Shown here piece by piece: positions 1 through 6,994 of a DNA stretch of 15,254 nt. A program made the position numbers and the translations under genes. The stretch lies in contig JABJFE010000070.1 in assembly GCA_018662905.1 (NCBI GenBank), positions 1 through 15,254 on the forward strand, written 5' to 3'. The stretch's first letter is position 1. The number at the start of each line of letters is the position of its first letter. This DNA is from Flavobacteriaceae bacterium. GTDB lineage: Bacteria > Bacteroidota > Bacteroidia > Flavobacteriales > Flavobacteriaceae. The notes under the pieces are model-generated. The model was not told where the DNA came from, did no database searches, and saw only the letters and a program-made list of their open reading frames with translations.

Positions 1-19
1 AAATATTTTTTATTCTTAG

Positions 20-50
20 TTTGCCCCTATATAATTTGTTTATATATTTA
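20..50 (+). promoter_or_regulatory. Likely Bacteroidota-type promoter of the CAT-anticodon tRNA
   Basis: TTTG at 20-23 is followed after exactly 19 bases by TATATTTA at 43-50. That is seven of eight positions of the Bacteroidota -7 consensus TAnnTTTG, with the same spacing as the two exact promoters elsewhere in this window. Transcription would begin a few bases downstream, leaving a leader of roughly ten bases before the tRNA at 66. The match and spacing are seen in the sequence; promoter function is inferred. Confidence 0.5.
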
Positions 51-65
51 CGCGCATTTTATAAT

Positions 66-139
66 GGCGAGATAGCTCAGTTGGTTAGAGCGTCGGATTC
101 ATAACCCGGAGGTCGGGAGTTCAAATCTCCCTCTCGCTA
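66..139 (+). tRNA. tRNA with CAT anticodon, probably elongator tRNA-Met
   Basis: The full cloverleaf can be folded by eye. The acceptor stem pairs 66-72 with 132-138, with a G-U wobble at the first pair. The D stem is GCTC/GAGC (75-78, 88-91). The anticodon stem is 93-97/105-109 and the T stem GGGAG/CTCCC (115-119, 127-131). The anticodon CAT lies at 100-102 in the loop TTCATAA. The last pair of the anticodon stem (31-39) is an A-C mismatch. The discriminator base is A at 139 and CCA is not encoded, because C and T follow. It lacks the initiator's GGG/CCC run in the anticodon stem. The second and third acceptor pairs (G-C, C-G) match those of the E. coli elongator tRNA-Met. A lysidine-modified tRNA-Ile2, which also carries CAT, cannot be excluded by eye. 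It ends 8 bases from the convergent flavoprotein gene. Confidence 0.93.
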
Positions 140-147
140 CTAAAAAA

Positions 148-1365
148 TTATTCACCTAATTTACCTGCTATAAATCCTGTGGTCCAAGCAGATTGAAAAT
201 TGTATCCTCCTGTTATTCCGTCAATATCAAGTACCTCACCCGCAAAATAAAGATCATTTACAATTTTACTTTCCATAGTTTTAATATTAATATTTTCTAA
301 CGAAATTCCTCCACAAGTAACAAATTCTTCTTTAAAAGTTGTTTTCCCAGTTACAGAATAAAAATCTTTTGTTAAAAACTCAATAAAATTCCTCATATTT
401 TTTTTACCTAGTTCTCCCCATTTTTTGTCTTTATCTAAATTAAATTTTACTAATAGAAATAGCCAAAGGCGGCCAGGTAAATTAAAAGGATTTTGTTTTG
501 ATAATAATTTATTTGAAAAAAGTATAGAATAATTTTCTAATTTTTTATACAGAACTTGTGTATTACTATCAATCAACCAATTAATCTGTAATTCAAAAGA
601 ATAGTCTTTTTCAAATAAATCTCTGGCTCCAATAGATGATGCTTTTAAAATTACTGGACCACTCATTCCCCAATGTGTTATTAATATTGGACCTGTTAAT
701 TCAATCTTAGTATCTAAAATTTTTATTCTTACATTTTTAAGAGCTATACCAGACAAACTAATAATTGATTCGTTTGGCATATTAAATGTAAAAAGAGAGG
801 GGATTGGATTAATTATTTTATGACCGATATTTTTCAACCAATCAAATCCTTTCAATTTAGAATTTCCACCTGAAGCTATAATAACACTATCGAATGAATT
901 AGAGTAACTACTATCATTAAAATTAATAATCCATTTAGATTTTACTTTTGATAAACTTTTTACAGATTTCAAAAATTTTATTAAAATATTATGTATTTCA
1001 AATTCATTAACCAAACAATCTATTACAGATTGTGAATTATTAGAGACCGGAAAAACTCTTCCATCCGGTTCAACCTTCAACAGCACACCTCTTTTTTCAA
1101 ACCAATCTCTAGTATCTTGAGTTCCAAATTGGTGAAATATATTTTTTAGTTTTTTTCCACCTCTTGGATATGCATCACACAATATTCGAACATCATTAGT
1201 TGAATTAGTGACATTACATCGACCTCCACCTGAGATCTTTACTTTCGAAAGAAATTTAGAACTTTTTTCAAATACAACTACATTGTAGTTTGAATAATGA
1301 GTTTTAACAGAAATCGCAGCAAAAAATCCTGCGGCACCACCTCCAATAACAGCAATGTTTTTCAT
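148..1365 (-). CDS. HI0933/YhiN-family NAD(P)/FAD-dependent flavoprotein
   Basis: The 405-residue protein opens with a Rossmann FAD-binding motif, GGGAAG at residues 8-13 after a hydrophobic beta strand. It carries the family signature SGGGRCNVTN at 45-54. It ends with YFAGEVLDIDGITGGYNFQ and a final helix, the conserved C-terminal FAD-contact region of the HI0933-like family (TIGR00275, PF03486). Length is typical and both ends are intact. The biochemical role of this family is poorly defined; its members are soluble FAD proteins annotated as putative oxidoreductases. The gene follows hisS on the same strand with a 44-base gap and no convincing promoter of its own, so cotranscription with hisS is plausible. 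Its 3' end lies 8 bases from the convergent tRNA, leaving no room for a separate terminator. I am confident of the family and make no claim about the substrate. Confidence 0.93.
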   Translation of the reverse strand: MKNIAVIGGGAAGFFAAISVKTHYSNYNVVVFEKSSKFLSKVKISGGGRCNVTNSTNDVRILCDAYPRGGKKLKNIFHQFGTQDTRDWFEKRGVLLKVEPDGRVFPVSNNSQSVIDCLVNEFEIHNILIKFLKSVKSLSKVKSKWIINFNDSSYSNSFDSVIIASGGNSKLKGFDWLKNIGHKIINPIPSLFTFNMPNESIISLSGIALKNVRIKILDTKIELTGPILITHWGMSGPVILKASSIGARDLFEKDYSFELQINWLIDSNTQVLYKKLENYSILFSNKLLSKQNPFNLPGRLWLFLLVKFNLDKDKKWGELGKKNMRNFIEFLTKDFYSVTGKTTFKEEFVTCGGISLENINIKTMESKIVNDLYFAGEVLDIDGITGGYNFQSAWTTGFIAGKLGE

Positions 1366-1409
1366 TCAAAAAAATTTAAATTGAAAGTTAGATTAAAATA
1401 AAGATTTAA

Positions 1410-2765
1410 CTAAAATATAATTGAATCGATTTCGCTAAAATCATGAGACGATTGAGTCCCTTCAATCATATTTTTTACAATAATTTCTTTATTATTGTGT
1501 TCATTTTCTCCAAAGACAATTGCATACGAAGCATTGTGTTTATTTGCATAAGAAAATTGCTTATTAAGCTTAACTTTATCAGGATAGATTAACACTTTTT
1601 TATTTTGATTTCTAATACTATCAATCAATGTGTAAATTTCTTTTAAGTATTTAATTCCGAAATTTATTATAATCACATCAAAACTATTTTTAAGATAATC
1701 CGGAAATAGATTTCTTTCTTCCATTAAAATAGAAATTCTATCTAACCCGAAAGATATACCAACTCCGCTAGTATTTTTCATATTAAACAGTGAAGTCAAA
1801 TCATCATATCTTCCTCCTCCACCCAAAGAACCTAATTTAGAATTGGATTTTGAAGAAACTTCGATAATTGTTCCAGTGTAATAATTAAGTCCTCTTGCAA
1901 GTGTTAAATCAAATCTAATTTCATTTTTTATCGAACTATTTGAGATAAAATCAAAAATACTGTTCAAATCATTTAAACCTTTCTGTGCTAGTGGTGAATC
2001 ATTGAGTATTGAAGAAATTTTGTTAAAACTCAGAGATTTGTCTTTTAATAAACTTTCAAGTTTAGAAATTGAAACGTTAGAAAACGTATCATTAATTTCC
2101 TTTATGACGCTTTCTAGCCCTATCTTATCTAACTTGTCGATTATTGAAATAAATTCATTTAAATTAATTCCTAATCCAATATGTTCTGCAATTCCTCTTA
2201 AAATAAGCCTATGATTAATTTTAAAAACTAAATCATCAAACCCTAAATCACTAAAAACCTTGTCATACAATTTAATTAACTCAATTTCTTGAACTATAGA
2301 ATTGTTCCCAACAACATCAGCATCACACTGAGTGAATTCTTGAAATCTTCCGTGTTGTGGACGATCAGCTCTCCAAACAGTTTGAATTTGAAAGCGTTTA
2401 AAAGGAAAAATTAAATCATTTTGATGTTGTGCAACGAATCTGGCTAAAGGGACAGTTAAATCATATCTAAGACCTTTTTCAGAGATTGATTTAGTAAAAG
2501 AATTGAGATTATTAGATTTTAATGAGTCAACATCTGCCTTTTTTACTTTTTCACCAGAATTAAGGATCTTAAACACCAATCTATCACCCTCATTTCCATA
2601 CTTTCCTAAAAGAGTACTATTTTTTTCCAAAGCTGGAGTCTCTATTTCTAAAAAACCAAAGTTTTTAAAGTTTTTTCTAAGAATATCAATAATATGATTT
2701 CTTTTAGAAAGTTCAGAGGGAAGAAAATCTCTAGTTCCTTTTGGATTAGAAGGTGAGTTGGACAT
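1410..2765 (-). CDS. hisS: Histidine--tRNA ligase (HisRS)
   Basis: This cytoplasmic class II aminoacyl-tRNA synthetase charges tRNA-His with histidine using ATP. The N-terminus PKGTRDFLP (residues 8-16) is the usual HisRS opening. Motif 2 is at about 132-144 (RADRPQHGRFQEF). The histidine-specific stretch ARGLNYYTGTI is at 290-300, the glycine-rich GGGGRYDDL at 315-323, and motif 3 GVGISFGLDRI at 334-344. The remainder from about residue 360 is the anticodon-binding domain. At 451 residues it is slightly longer than the E. coli enzyme; the extra length includes a Lys/Ser-rich segment around 70-97 before the conserved RYDLTVPLARF. It sits 79 bases downstream of rplI on the same strand, separated by a hairpin, and 44 bases upstream of the flavoprotein gene. 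The start is well supported because the conserved region begins within ten residues. Confidence 0.98.
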   Translation of the reverse strand: MSNSPSNPKGTRDFLPSELSKRNHIIDILRKNFKNFGFLEIETPALEKNSTLLGKYGNEGDRLVFKILNSGEKVKKADVDSLKSNNLNSFTKSISEKGLRYDLTVPLARFVAQHQNDLIFPFKRFQIQTVWRADRPQHGRFQEFTQCDADVVGNNSIVQEIELIKLYDKVFSDLGFDDLVFKINHRLILRGIAEHIGLGINLNEFISIIDKLDKIGLESVIKEINDTFSNVSISKLESLLKDKSLSFNKISSILNDSPLAQKGLNDLNSIFDFISNSSIKNEIRFDLTLARGLNYYTGTIIEVSSKSNSKLGSLGGGGRYDDLTSLFNMKNTSGVGISFGLDRISILMEERNLFPDYLKNSFDVIIINFGIKYLKEIYTLIDSIRNQNKKVLIYPDKVKLNKQFSYANKHNASYAIVFGENEHNNKEIIVKNMIEGTQSSHDFSEIDSIIF

Positions 2766-2790
2766 TACGTATAATTAATAATAAAACAAA

Positions 2791-2823
2791 TATCTGATTT
2801 TTTTAAGAAAATAGAATCAGATT
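2791..2823 (-). terminator. Candidate weak terminator or attenuating hairpin after rplI
   Basis: ATCTGATT at 2792-2799 and AATCAGAT at 2815-2822 form a perfect 8-bp stem around a 15-base loop. Read on the minus strand it lies 22 bases beyond the rplI stop, followed by an imperfect T-rich stretch (ATTTGTTTTATT). It could end the rpsF-rpsR-rplI transcript or reduce read-through into hisS. The stem is AT-rich and the U-tract is interrupted, so a strong terminator is not assured. Confidence 0.4.
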
Positions 2824-2844
2824 TAAAAATATTATTAAATAAGT

Positions 2845-3297
2845 TTAATCAACAGCCTTAATAACTTCAAAAGATAATTCATGAATAACATTTCTGTGTA
2901 GTCTTAAAGAAGCTACATAAGTTCCAAGACGTTTAACAGAACCTCCCATAATTTTGATAATTTTTTTATCAAAATCAAATCCAAGATTAGACAATTCACT
3001 ATTTAAATCAGAACTAGAAATAGATCCAAACAATTTACCCCCTGTTCCAGATTTAGCTCCAATTTTTAATTCTAACTTAGCAAGTTTTTTAACTAGCTTA
3101 TTAGCTTCATCAATGTCCTTTTTTTCTTTAAACTCTCTTTGTTTAATATTTTCAGCTAAAACCTTTTTAGAAGAAGTTGTAGCTAGTATAGCTAAACCTT
3201 GTGGAATTAAATAATTTCTTCCATAACCGTTTTTGACAGAAACTAAATCATCCTTAAAACCTAAATTAGGTACGTCATTTTTTAAAATTAATTCCAT
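2845..3297 (-). CDS. rplI: 50S ribosomal protein L9
   Basis: L9 binds 23S rRNA near the base of the L1 stalk and helps maintain reading frame. The 150-residue protein has the typical N-terminal domain opening MELILKNDVPNLGFKDDLV, followed by the signature VKNGYGRNYLIPQGLA at about residues 21-36. A long Lys/Glu-rich connecting helix spans about 50-80, and a C-terminal domain carries the GKLFGSISSSDL motif near 87-98. Length is normal. It is the third gene of a compact group: only 4 bases separate its start from the rpsR stop, and there is no Shine-Dalgarno site, as is usual in Bacteroidota. Confidence 0.98.
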   Translation of the reverse strand: MELILKNDVPNLGFKDDLVSVKNGYGRNYLIPQGLAILATTSSKKVLAENIKQREFKEKKDIDEANKLVKKLAKLELKIGAKSGTGGKLFGSISSSDLNSELSNLGFDFDKKIIKIMGGSVKRLGTYVASLRLHRNVIHELSFEVIKAVD

Positions 3298-3301
3298 AAT
3301 A

Positions 3302-3595
3302 TTATTTTAACATGTCTGCTTGATAAGGTAAAAGTCCCAAATGTCTTGCTCTTTTAACAGCTACTGATACTTTTCTTTGGTATTTTAAAGATGTTCCTGT
3401 TAATCTTCTTGGCAAAATCTTACCTTGTTCGTTAATAAATCTTAAAAGAAAATCTGGATCTTTGTAATCAACATACTTGATACCAGATCTTTTAAACATA
3501 CAATATTTTTTGCTGTTTTTAGTTGCAATATCTAAAGGAGTAAGATATCTAATTTCTCCTTGATTTGCCTTACCTGCTTGTTCTAATGTTGACAT
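3302..3595 (-). CDS. rpsR: 30S ribosomal protein S18
   Basis: S18 pairs with S6 on the platform of the small subunit. The 97-residue protein contains the conserved KYCMFKRSGIKYVDYKDP region (about 30-47) and the core ILPRRLTGTSLKYQRKVSVA (about 60-79), followed by KRARHLGLLPY. The N-terminal 25 residues are the variable extension common in flavobacterial S18. It starts 2 bases after rpsF and ends 4 bases before rplI, so the three are almost certainly one transcript. No ssb or priB gene lies between rpsF and rpsR, unlike in many Firmicutes and enterobacteria. Confidence 0.98.
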   Translation of the reverse strand: MSTLEQAGKANQGEIRYLTPLDIATKNSKKYCMFKRSGIKYVDYKDPDFLLRFINEQGKILPRRLTGTSLKYQRKVSVAVKRARHLGLLPYQADMLK

Positions 3596-3597
3596 AA

Positions 3598-3936
3598 TTA
3601 AGCTTTTTTAGTGTTACGTTCTCTTCTTTTAACAGACCAAGCATCAGCATATTTGTCTAATTTGACATTTAAATAACGCATAATTCTTTCATCTCTTTTT
3701 AACTCAGTTTCAAATGATTCAACTGTGGTGTTAGCAGCTTTAAAATCTATAAGATTATAAAATCCACTTTGTTTGTTTTGGATAGAATAAGCTAATTTTT
3801 TTAGCCCCCAGTGCTCAACTGAGATAATTTCTGATCCTTCGCTAATTAAAAAGTTTTCAAATTTTTTCACTGTCTCCTTTACCTGATCTTCAGATAAAAC
3901 GGGATTTAAAATGAAAACAGCCTCGTAATGATTCAT
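3598..3936 (-). CDS. rpsF: 30S ribosomal protein S6
   Basis: S6 binds S18 and 16S rRNA on the platform of the small subunit. Starting at the ATG at 3936 gives 112 residues beginning MNHYEAVFILNPVLSEDQ, the normal N-terminus for flavobacterial S6. The body includes EHWGLKKLAYSIQNKQSGFYNLIDF and the RDERIMRYLNVKLDKYA region expected of the family. A longer reading frame opens at 3969, but its ATG (3967-3969) abuts and overlaps the -7 promoter element (3959-3966) and would lie upstream of the predicted transcript start. The 11 extra residues (MYFCDQFLIKN) also look unlike S6. I therefore reject the longer form. It is first in the rpsF-rpsR-rplI group, with priA ending 66 bases upstream on the same strand. 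Confidence 0.97.
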   Translation of the reverse strand: MNHYEAVFILNPVLSEDQVKETVKKFENFLISEGSEIISVEHWGLKKLAYSIQNKQSGFYNLIDFKAANTTVESFETELKRDERIMRYLNVKLDKYADAWSVKRRERNTKKA

Positions 3937-3958
3937 ATTTTTTATTAAAAATTGGTCG

Positions 3959-3989
3959 CAAAAATACATTTTTAATGTACACTAACAAA
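3959..3989 (-). promoter_or_regulatory. Consensus Bacteroidota promoter of the rpsF-rpsR-rplI operon
   Basis: On the minus strand TTTG (3989-3986) is followed after exactly 19 bases by TATTTTTG (3966-3959), an exact match to the primary sigma consensus TTTG-N19-TAnnTTTG known from Bacteroides and Flavobacterium. Transcription should start at roughly 3952-3955, giving a leader of about 16-20 bases before the rpsF ATG at 3936. The promoter sits only 14 bases beyond the priA stop codon. It decides the rpsF start, since the alternative upstream ATG would not be transcribed from it. Confidence 0.82.
3965..3979. repeat. Inverted repeat inside the rpsF promoter spacer
   Basis: TACATT (3965-3970) and AATGTA (3974-3979) are perfect complements around a three-base centre. 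The dyad lies between the -33 and -7 elements of the rpsF promoter and overlaps two bases of the -7 box. On the minus strand it is followed by T5, so it could also fold as a small hairpin ending priA transcripts. An operator is equally possible. The symmetry is seen directly; neither role is shown. Confidence 0.4.
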
Positions 3990-4002
3990 ATTCTAATCGC
4001 AT

Positions 4003-6429
4003 TTAATTGTAAGGATCAACATCTATAGAAATCTGAATGCTTCTAAATTTTGAAATGGATTCAAAACTAGAGACTATTTTTAGAATTATTTTTTTACTTT
4101 TTAATAAATTTTCATTGATTGGAATTTTAATTTGAATTACATTAATGTATCTATTTTGAATCCTTGGGATCAAAGGAAACTCAGGTCCATACACTTTATT
4201 TTCAAATCTAGTTTTAAGACTTCTGAAAAACCAAACCGCACCAGCTTTTAAAGTTTCTTTATTCTTGTTTTTTAAAATAACTTTAATAATCCTTGTGTAC
4301 GGAGGATAATCAAACATGTGCCTTTCTTTCAATTGTTCATTAAACATGCCCAAATAATCATTTTTCTTGATTTTCATCATGATACTGTGCTTAGGGTTAA
4401 AAGTCTGAACTATTACCTTTCCTTGAGATTTATCTCTACCTGATCTTCCTGCAACCTGTTGAATTAACTGAAAACATTTTTCCTGAGAACGAAAATCTGG
4501 GAAATAAATTAAATTATCAGCGTTGATTACCCCAACTAATTCTACATTTTTAAAATCCAAACCTTTACTAAGCATTTGAGTACCAACAAGTATTTGAAAT
4601 TTATTTTCTTCAAAATCATTAATTAATTTAAAAAATGAGTTTTTATTTTTTGTTGAATCTTGATCCATTCTTTCTACTCTGTAATCAGGAAAATACTCTC
4701 TCAACTCTTCAACTATTTTTTGAGTACCTAAACCTTTTTTAACTAATGAATTAGATGAGCATTTATTACATTTATTCTCATTACTAACACAGTAACCACA
4801 ATGATGACACTTTAATTCATCTGAAACTCTGTGATAGGTTAATGCTACATCACAATTTTTACATTCAAAAACATAACCACATGATTCACATTCTTGATAA
4901 GGAGAATACCCTCTTCGATTTTGAAAAATAATAACTTGTTTTTTATTTTCGAGTGTAGATTTAATGTTTACTAATAAATTTTCAGAGAAACTTCCGATCA
5001 TCTTACTTTTGACAGTAGATTCTTTTAAATCTTTTAAAAAAATTTCTGGTAACTCAATGCCTTTGTACCTTTTGTTTAATTTAATTAAACCATATTTATT
5101 TGATATGGCATTATAATATGACTCAATGCTTGGAGTTGCAGACCCTAATAATGTTTTTGCATTATAAATCATTCCTAAATATATTGCACAATCTCTGGCA
5201 TTGTACCTAGGGGCTGGATTAAATTGCTTAAAGGCATTTTCATGCTCTTCATCAACTATAACAAGACTTAATTGGTTGTAAGGTAGAAAAATTGATGATC
5301 TAGCTCCTAAAATTATTTTACCAGGATTTTTTAAAACAATTTTCCATATTTCAGTTCTTTGATCTAAAGAATATTTAGAATGGTATACTAATAATTTTTC
5401 GCCAAAATATTTTTTTAATCGAACTATCAACTGAGTTGTAAGTGCAATTTCAGGAACCAAATATAATACTTGATTATTTTTTGACAGTTCTTTTTCAATC
5501 AAATTAACATATATCTCAGTTTTACCTGAAGATGTAACTCCGTGCAAAAGAGAAACATTTTTATCTATAAAACTTGATTCTATTTCAAGAAGAGCATTAT
5601 TTTGATGATCACTTAATTTCTTAGGCTTAACTAATTCTTCAATTTCAAATTGAGTTCTATTAATTATTTGGGAAGATTTAATTAAAATTTTAGCTTTAAT
5701 TAAATTATTAATAGTTTCTCTTGAAACACCATACTTTTTAATCAATTCATTATAAGTAAATTTTAATTTATTTTTATTTAAAATCAAGTCCTTGGCTACA
5801 ATAAGTTGAGATCTTTTACCAATTAATTTATTTTTTAAAGATTCCAAATCGATACTTTCATTAATAGAAATGGAATTAATTAATTTAGGTTTAAAATAAT
5901 CATAAACTTCTTCCTTTAATGTAATTATTGAATATGTCAGTAATTCATTTAATACTTTATTTAATTTAGATTTTTCGAATTTTAATATTAAATCCTTATA
6001 GGTCAACTTTTTACTAACCATTAATAAATTAAAAAGAAGCATTGAATCATTACTAATATTAAACTCTGAAATATCATTTTTTAATAATAATATTTCACTT
6101 TCACTTTTTAGCAATAATAACTTTGGCAAAGCTATTTTTATAACTTGACCAATTGAAGTCATATAATATTCCGAAATCCATTTAAAAAAAATTAATTGAT
6201 TTGATGTGATACAAGGCTCGTCATCAATAATAAATTCAATTTCTTTAGGCTCATAAGAGATTGGAACTTGATTATGTTTATTCAAAACTACGCCTGTAAT
6301 AAATTTAGATTTACCAAAAGGAACCATAACACGAAATCCAGGTTCGAGGAAATTAAACTCACTTTCATTAACAGTGTAGGTAAAAGTTGATTTGATTGGT
6401 AGAGGAATAATTACTTCAATAAAATTCAT
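4003..6429 (-). CDS. priA: Primosomal protein N' (replication restart helicase PriA)
   Basis: PriA recognises stalled forks, unwinds DNA 3' to 5' and starts primosome reassembly. Positions below are counted from the first of two tandem ATG codons (809 residues). The N-terminal DNA-binding domain begins FIEVIIPLPIKSTFTYTV. Walker A is GVTSSGKT (about 298-305) and the Walker B box DEEH is at 394-397. Eight paired cysteines for two zinc sites lie at about 515/518, 524/527, 542/545 and 555/558. The helicase C-terminal motifs are GTQMLSKGLDF (617-627) and QVAGRSGR (669-676). All catalytic motifs are intact and length is typical. The ATG at 6429 aligns better with the usual M-x-F-I-x-V opening than the one at 6432, so I use it. 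It diverges from rlmH and is followed closely by the S6 operon promoter. Confidence 0.97.
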   Translation of the reverse strand: MNFIEVIIPLPIKSTFTYTVNESEFNFLEPGFRVMVPFGKSKFITGVVLNKHNQVPISYEPKEIEFIIDDEPCITSNQLIFFKWISEYYMTSIGQVIKIALPKLLLLKSESEILLLKNDISEFNISNDSMLLFNLLMVSKKLTYKDLILKFEKSKLNKVLNELLTYSIITLKEEVYDYFKPKLINSISINESIDLESLKNKLIGKRSQLIVAKDLILNKNKLKFTYNELIKKYGVSRETINNLIKAKILIKSSQIINRTQFEIEELVKPKKLSDHQNNALLEIESSFIDKNVSLLHGVTSSGKTEIYVNLIEKELSKNNQVLYLVPEIALTTQLIVRLKKYFGEKLLVYHSKYSLDQRTEIWKIVLKNPGKIILGARSSIFLPYNQLSLVIVDEEHENAFKQFNPAPRYNARDCAIYLGMIYNAKTLLGSATPSIESYYNAISNKYGLIKLNKRYKGIELPEIFLKDLKESTVKSKMIGSFSENLLVNIKSTLENKKQVIIFQNRRGYSPYQECESCGYVFECKNCDVALTYHRVSDELKCHHCGYCVSNENKCNKCSSNSLVKKGLGTQKIVEELREYFPDYRVERMDQDSTKNKNSFFKLINDFEENKFQILVGTQMLSKGLDFKNVELVGVINADNLIYFPDFRSQEKCFQLIQQVAGRSGRDKSQGKVIVQTFNPKHSIMMKIKKNDYLGMFNEQLKERHMFDYPPYTRIIKVILKNKNKETLKAGAVWFFRSLKTRFENKVYGPEFPLIPRIQNRYINVIQIKIPINENLLKSKKIILKIVSSFESISKFRSIQISIDVDPYN

Positions 6430-6523
6430 CATAAACCTTTTGTAAACATTGAAAAACTAATATTAATCAATAACATATATTTACAGTTAAATATAAAATT
6501 TAAATTTATCAATTATTAAGTTT

Positions 6524-6991
6524 ATGGAGATTAAGTTGGTAGTAGTTGGTAAAACGAAAAATAAAGAATTAATCAGTTTGATAGAAGATTATATAAAACG
6601 AATTAATTTTTTTAATAAATTTCAAATAATTGAAGTTAACTCTGTAAAAACCAGAAAAAATAACTCAGATGAAATCAAAAAAATTGAATGTGAAAATATT
6701 TTAAAAAAAATAAAAAAAAATGATCTTCTTTTTTTACTTGATGAAAAAGGAAAGAATTATAATTCAAGGGAATTTGCTGATTTTTTAAAAGTCAGATTTC
6801 AAGAAAGCAAAACTATTGTTTTTGTAATTGGTGGAGCTTTTGGATTTTCAAAGGACCTGTACACCAAATCTAAAGGACTAATTTCATTATCCAAGATGAC
6901 ATTCTCACATCAAATAATTAGATTATTTTTTACAGAACAATTATACCGAGCTTTTACAATTTTAAACAATCACCCTTATCATAATGATTAA
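6524..6991 (+). CDS. rlmH: 23S rRNA (pseudouridine1915-N3)-methyltransferase RlmH
   Basis: RlmH is a small SPOUT methyltransferase that uses S-adenosylmethionine to methylate pseudouridine 1915 of helix 69 in assembled 70S ribosomes. The 155-residue length is typical. The SAM-binding trefoil-knot motif FVIGGAFGFS is at about 100-109, SLSKMTFSHQIIR at 121-133, and the C-terminal family mark NHPYHND at 149-155, where many homologues end YHHE or YHRE. The N-terminus KLVVVGKTK is also standard. A pair of A-tracts (A8 at 6703-6710 and A9 at 6712-6720) lies within the coding sequence. rdgB begins 3 bases after its stop, so the two are probably cotranscribed. A Bacteroidota-like TATATTTA at 6476-6483 lies upstream but lacks a properly spaced -33 box. 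Confidence 0.97.
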   Translation: MEIKLVVVGKTKNKELISLIEDYIKRINFFNKFQIIEVNSVKTRKNNSDEIKKIECENILKKIKKNDLLFLLDEKGKNYNSREFADFLKVRFQESKTIVFVIGGAFGFSKDLYTKSKGLISLSKMTFSHQIIRLFFTEQLYRAFTILNNHPYHND

Positions 6992-6994
6992 AAC

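Noticed and set aside
2002..2214. Plus-strand open frame of 70 codons within hisS
   Set aside because: It lies wholly inside the well-supported minus-strand hisS, and its composition is what the antisense of that gene would give; no motif is visible.
2503..2697. Plus-strand open frame of 64 codons within hisS
   Set aside because: Antisense shadow of the N-terminal part of hisS with no domain or start signal.
2954..3214. Plus-strand open frame of 86 codons within rplI
   Set aside because: Antisense shadow of L9; the minus-strand gene is unambiguous.
6433..6523. Divergent promoter pair between priA and rlmH
   Set aside because: TATATTTA (6476-6483, +) and TAGTTTTT (minus strand) resemble -7 boxes, but neither has a TTTG at 19-20 bases, so I did not list them as features.
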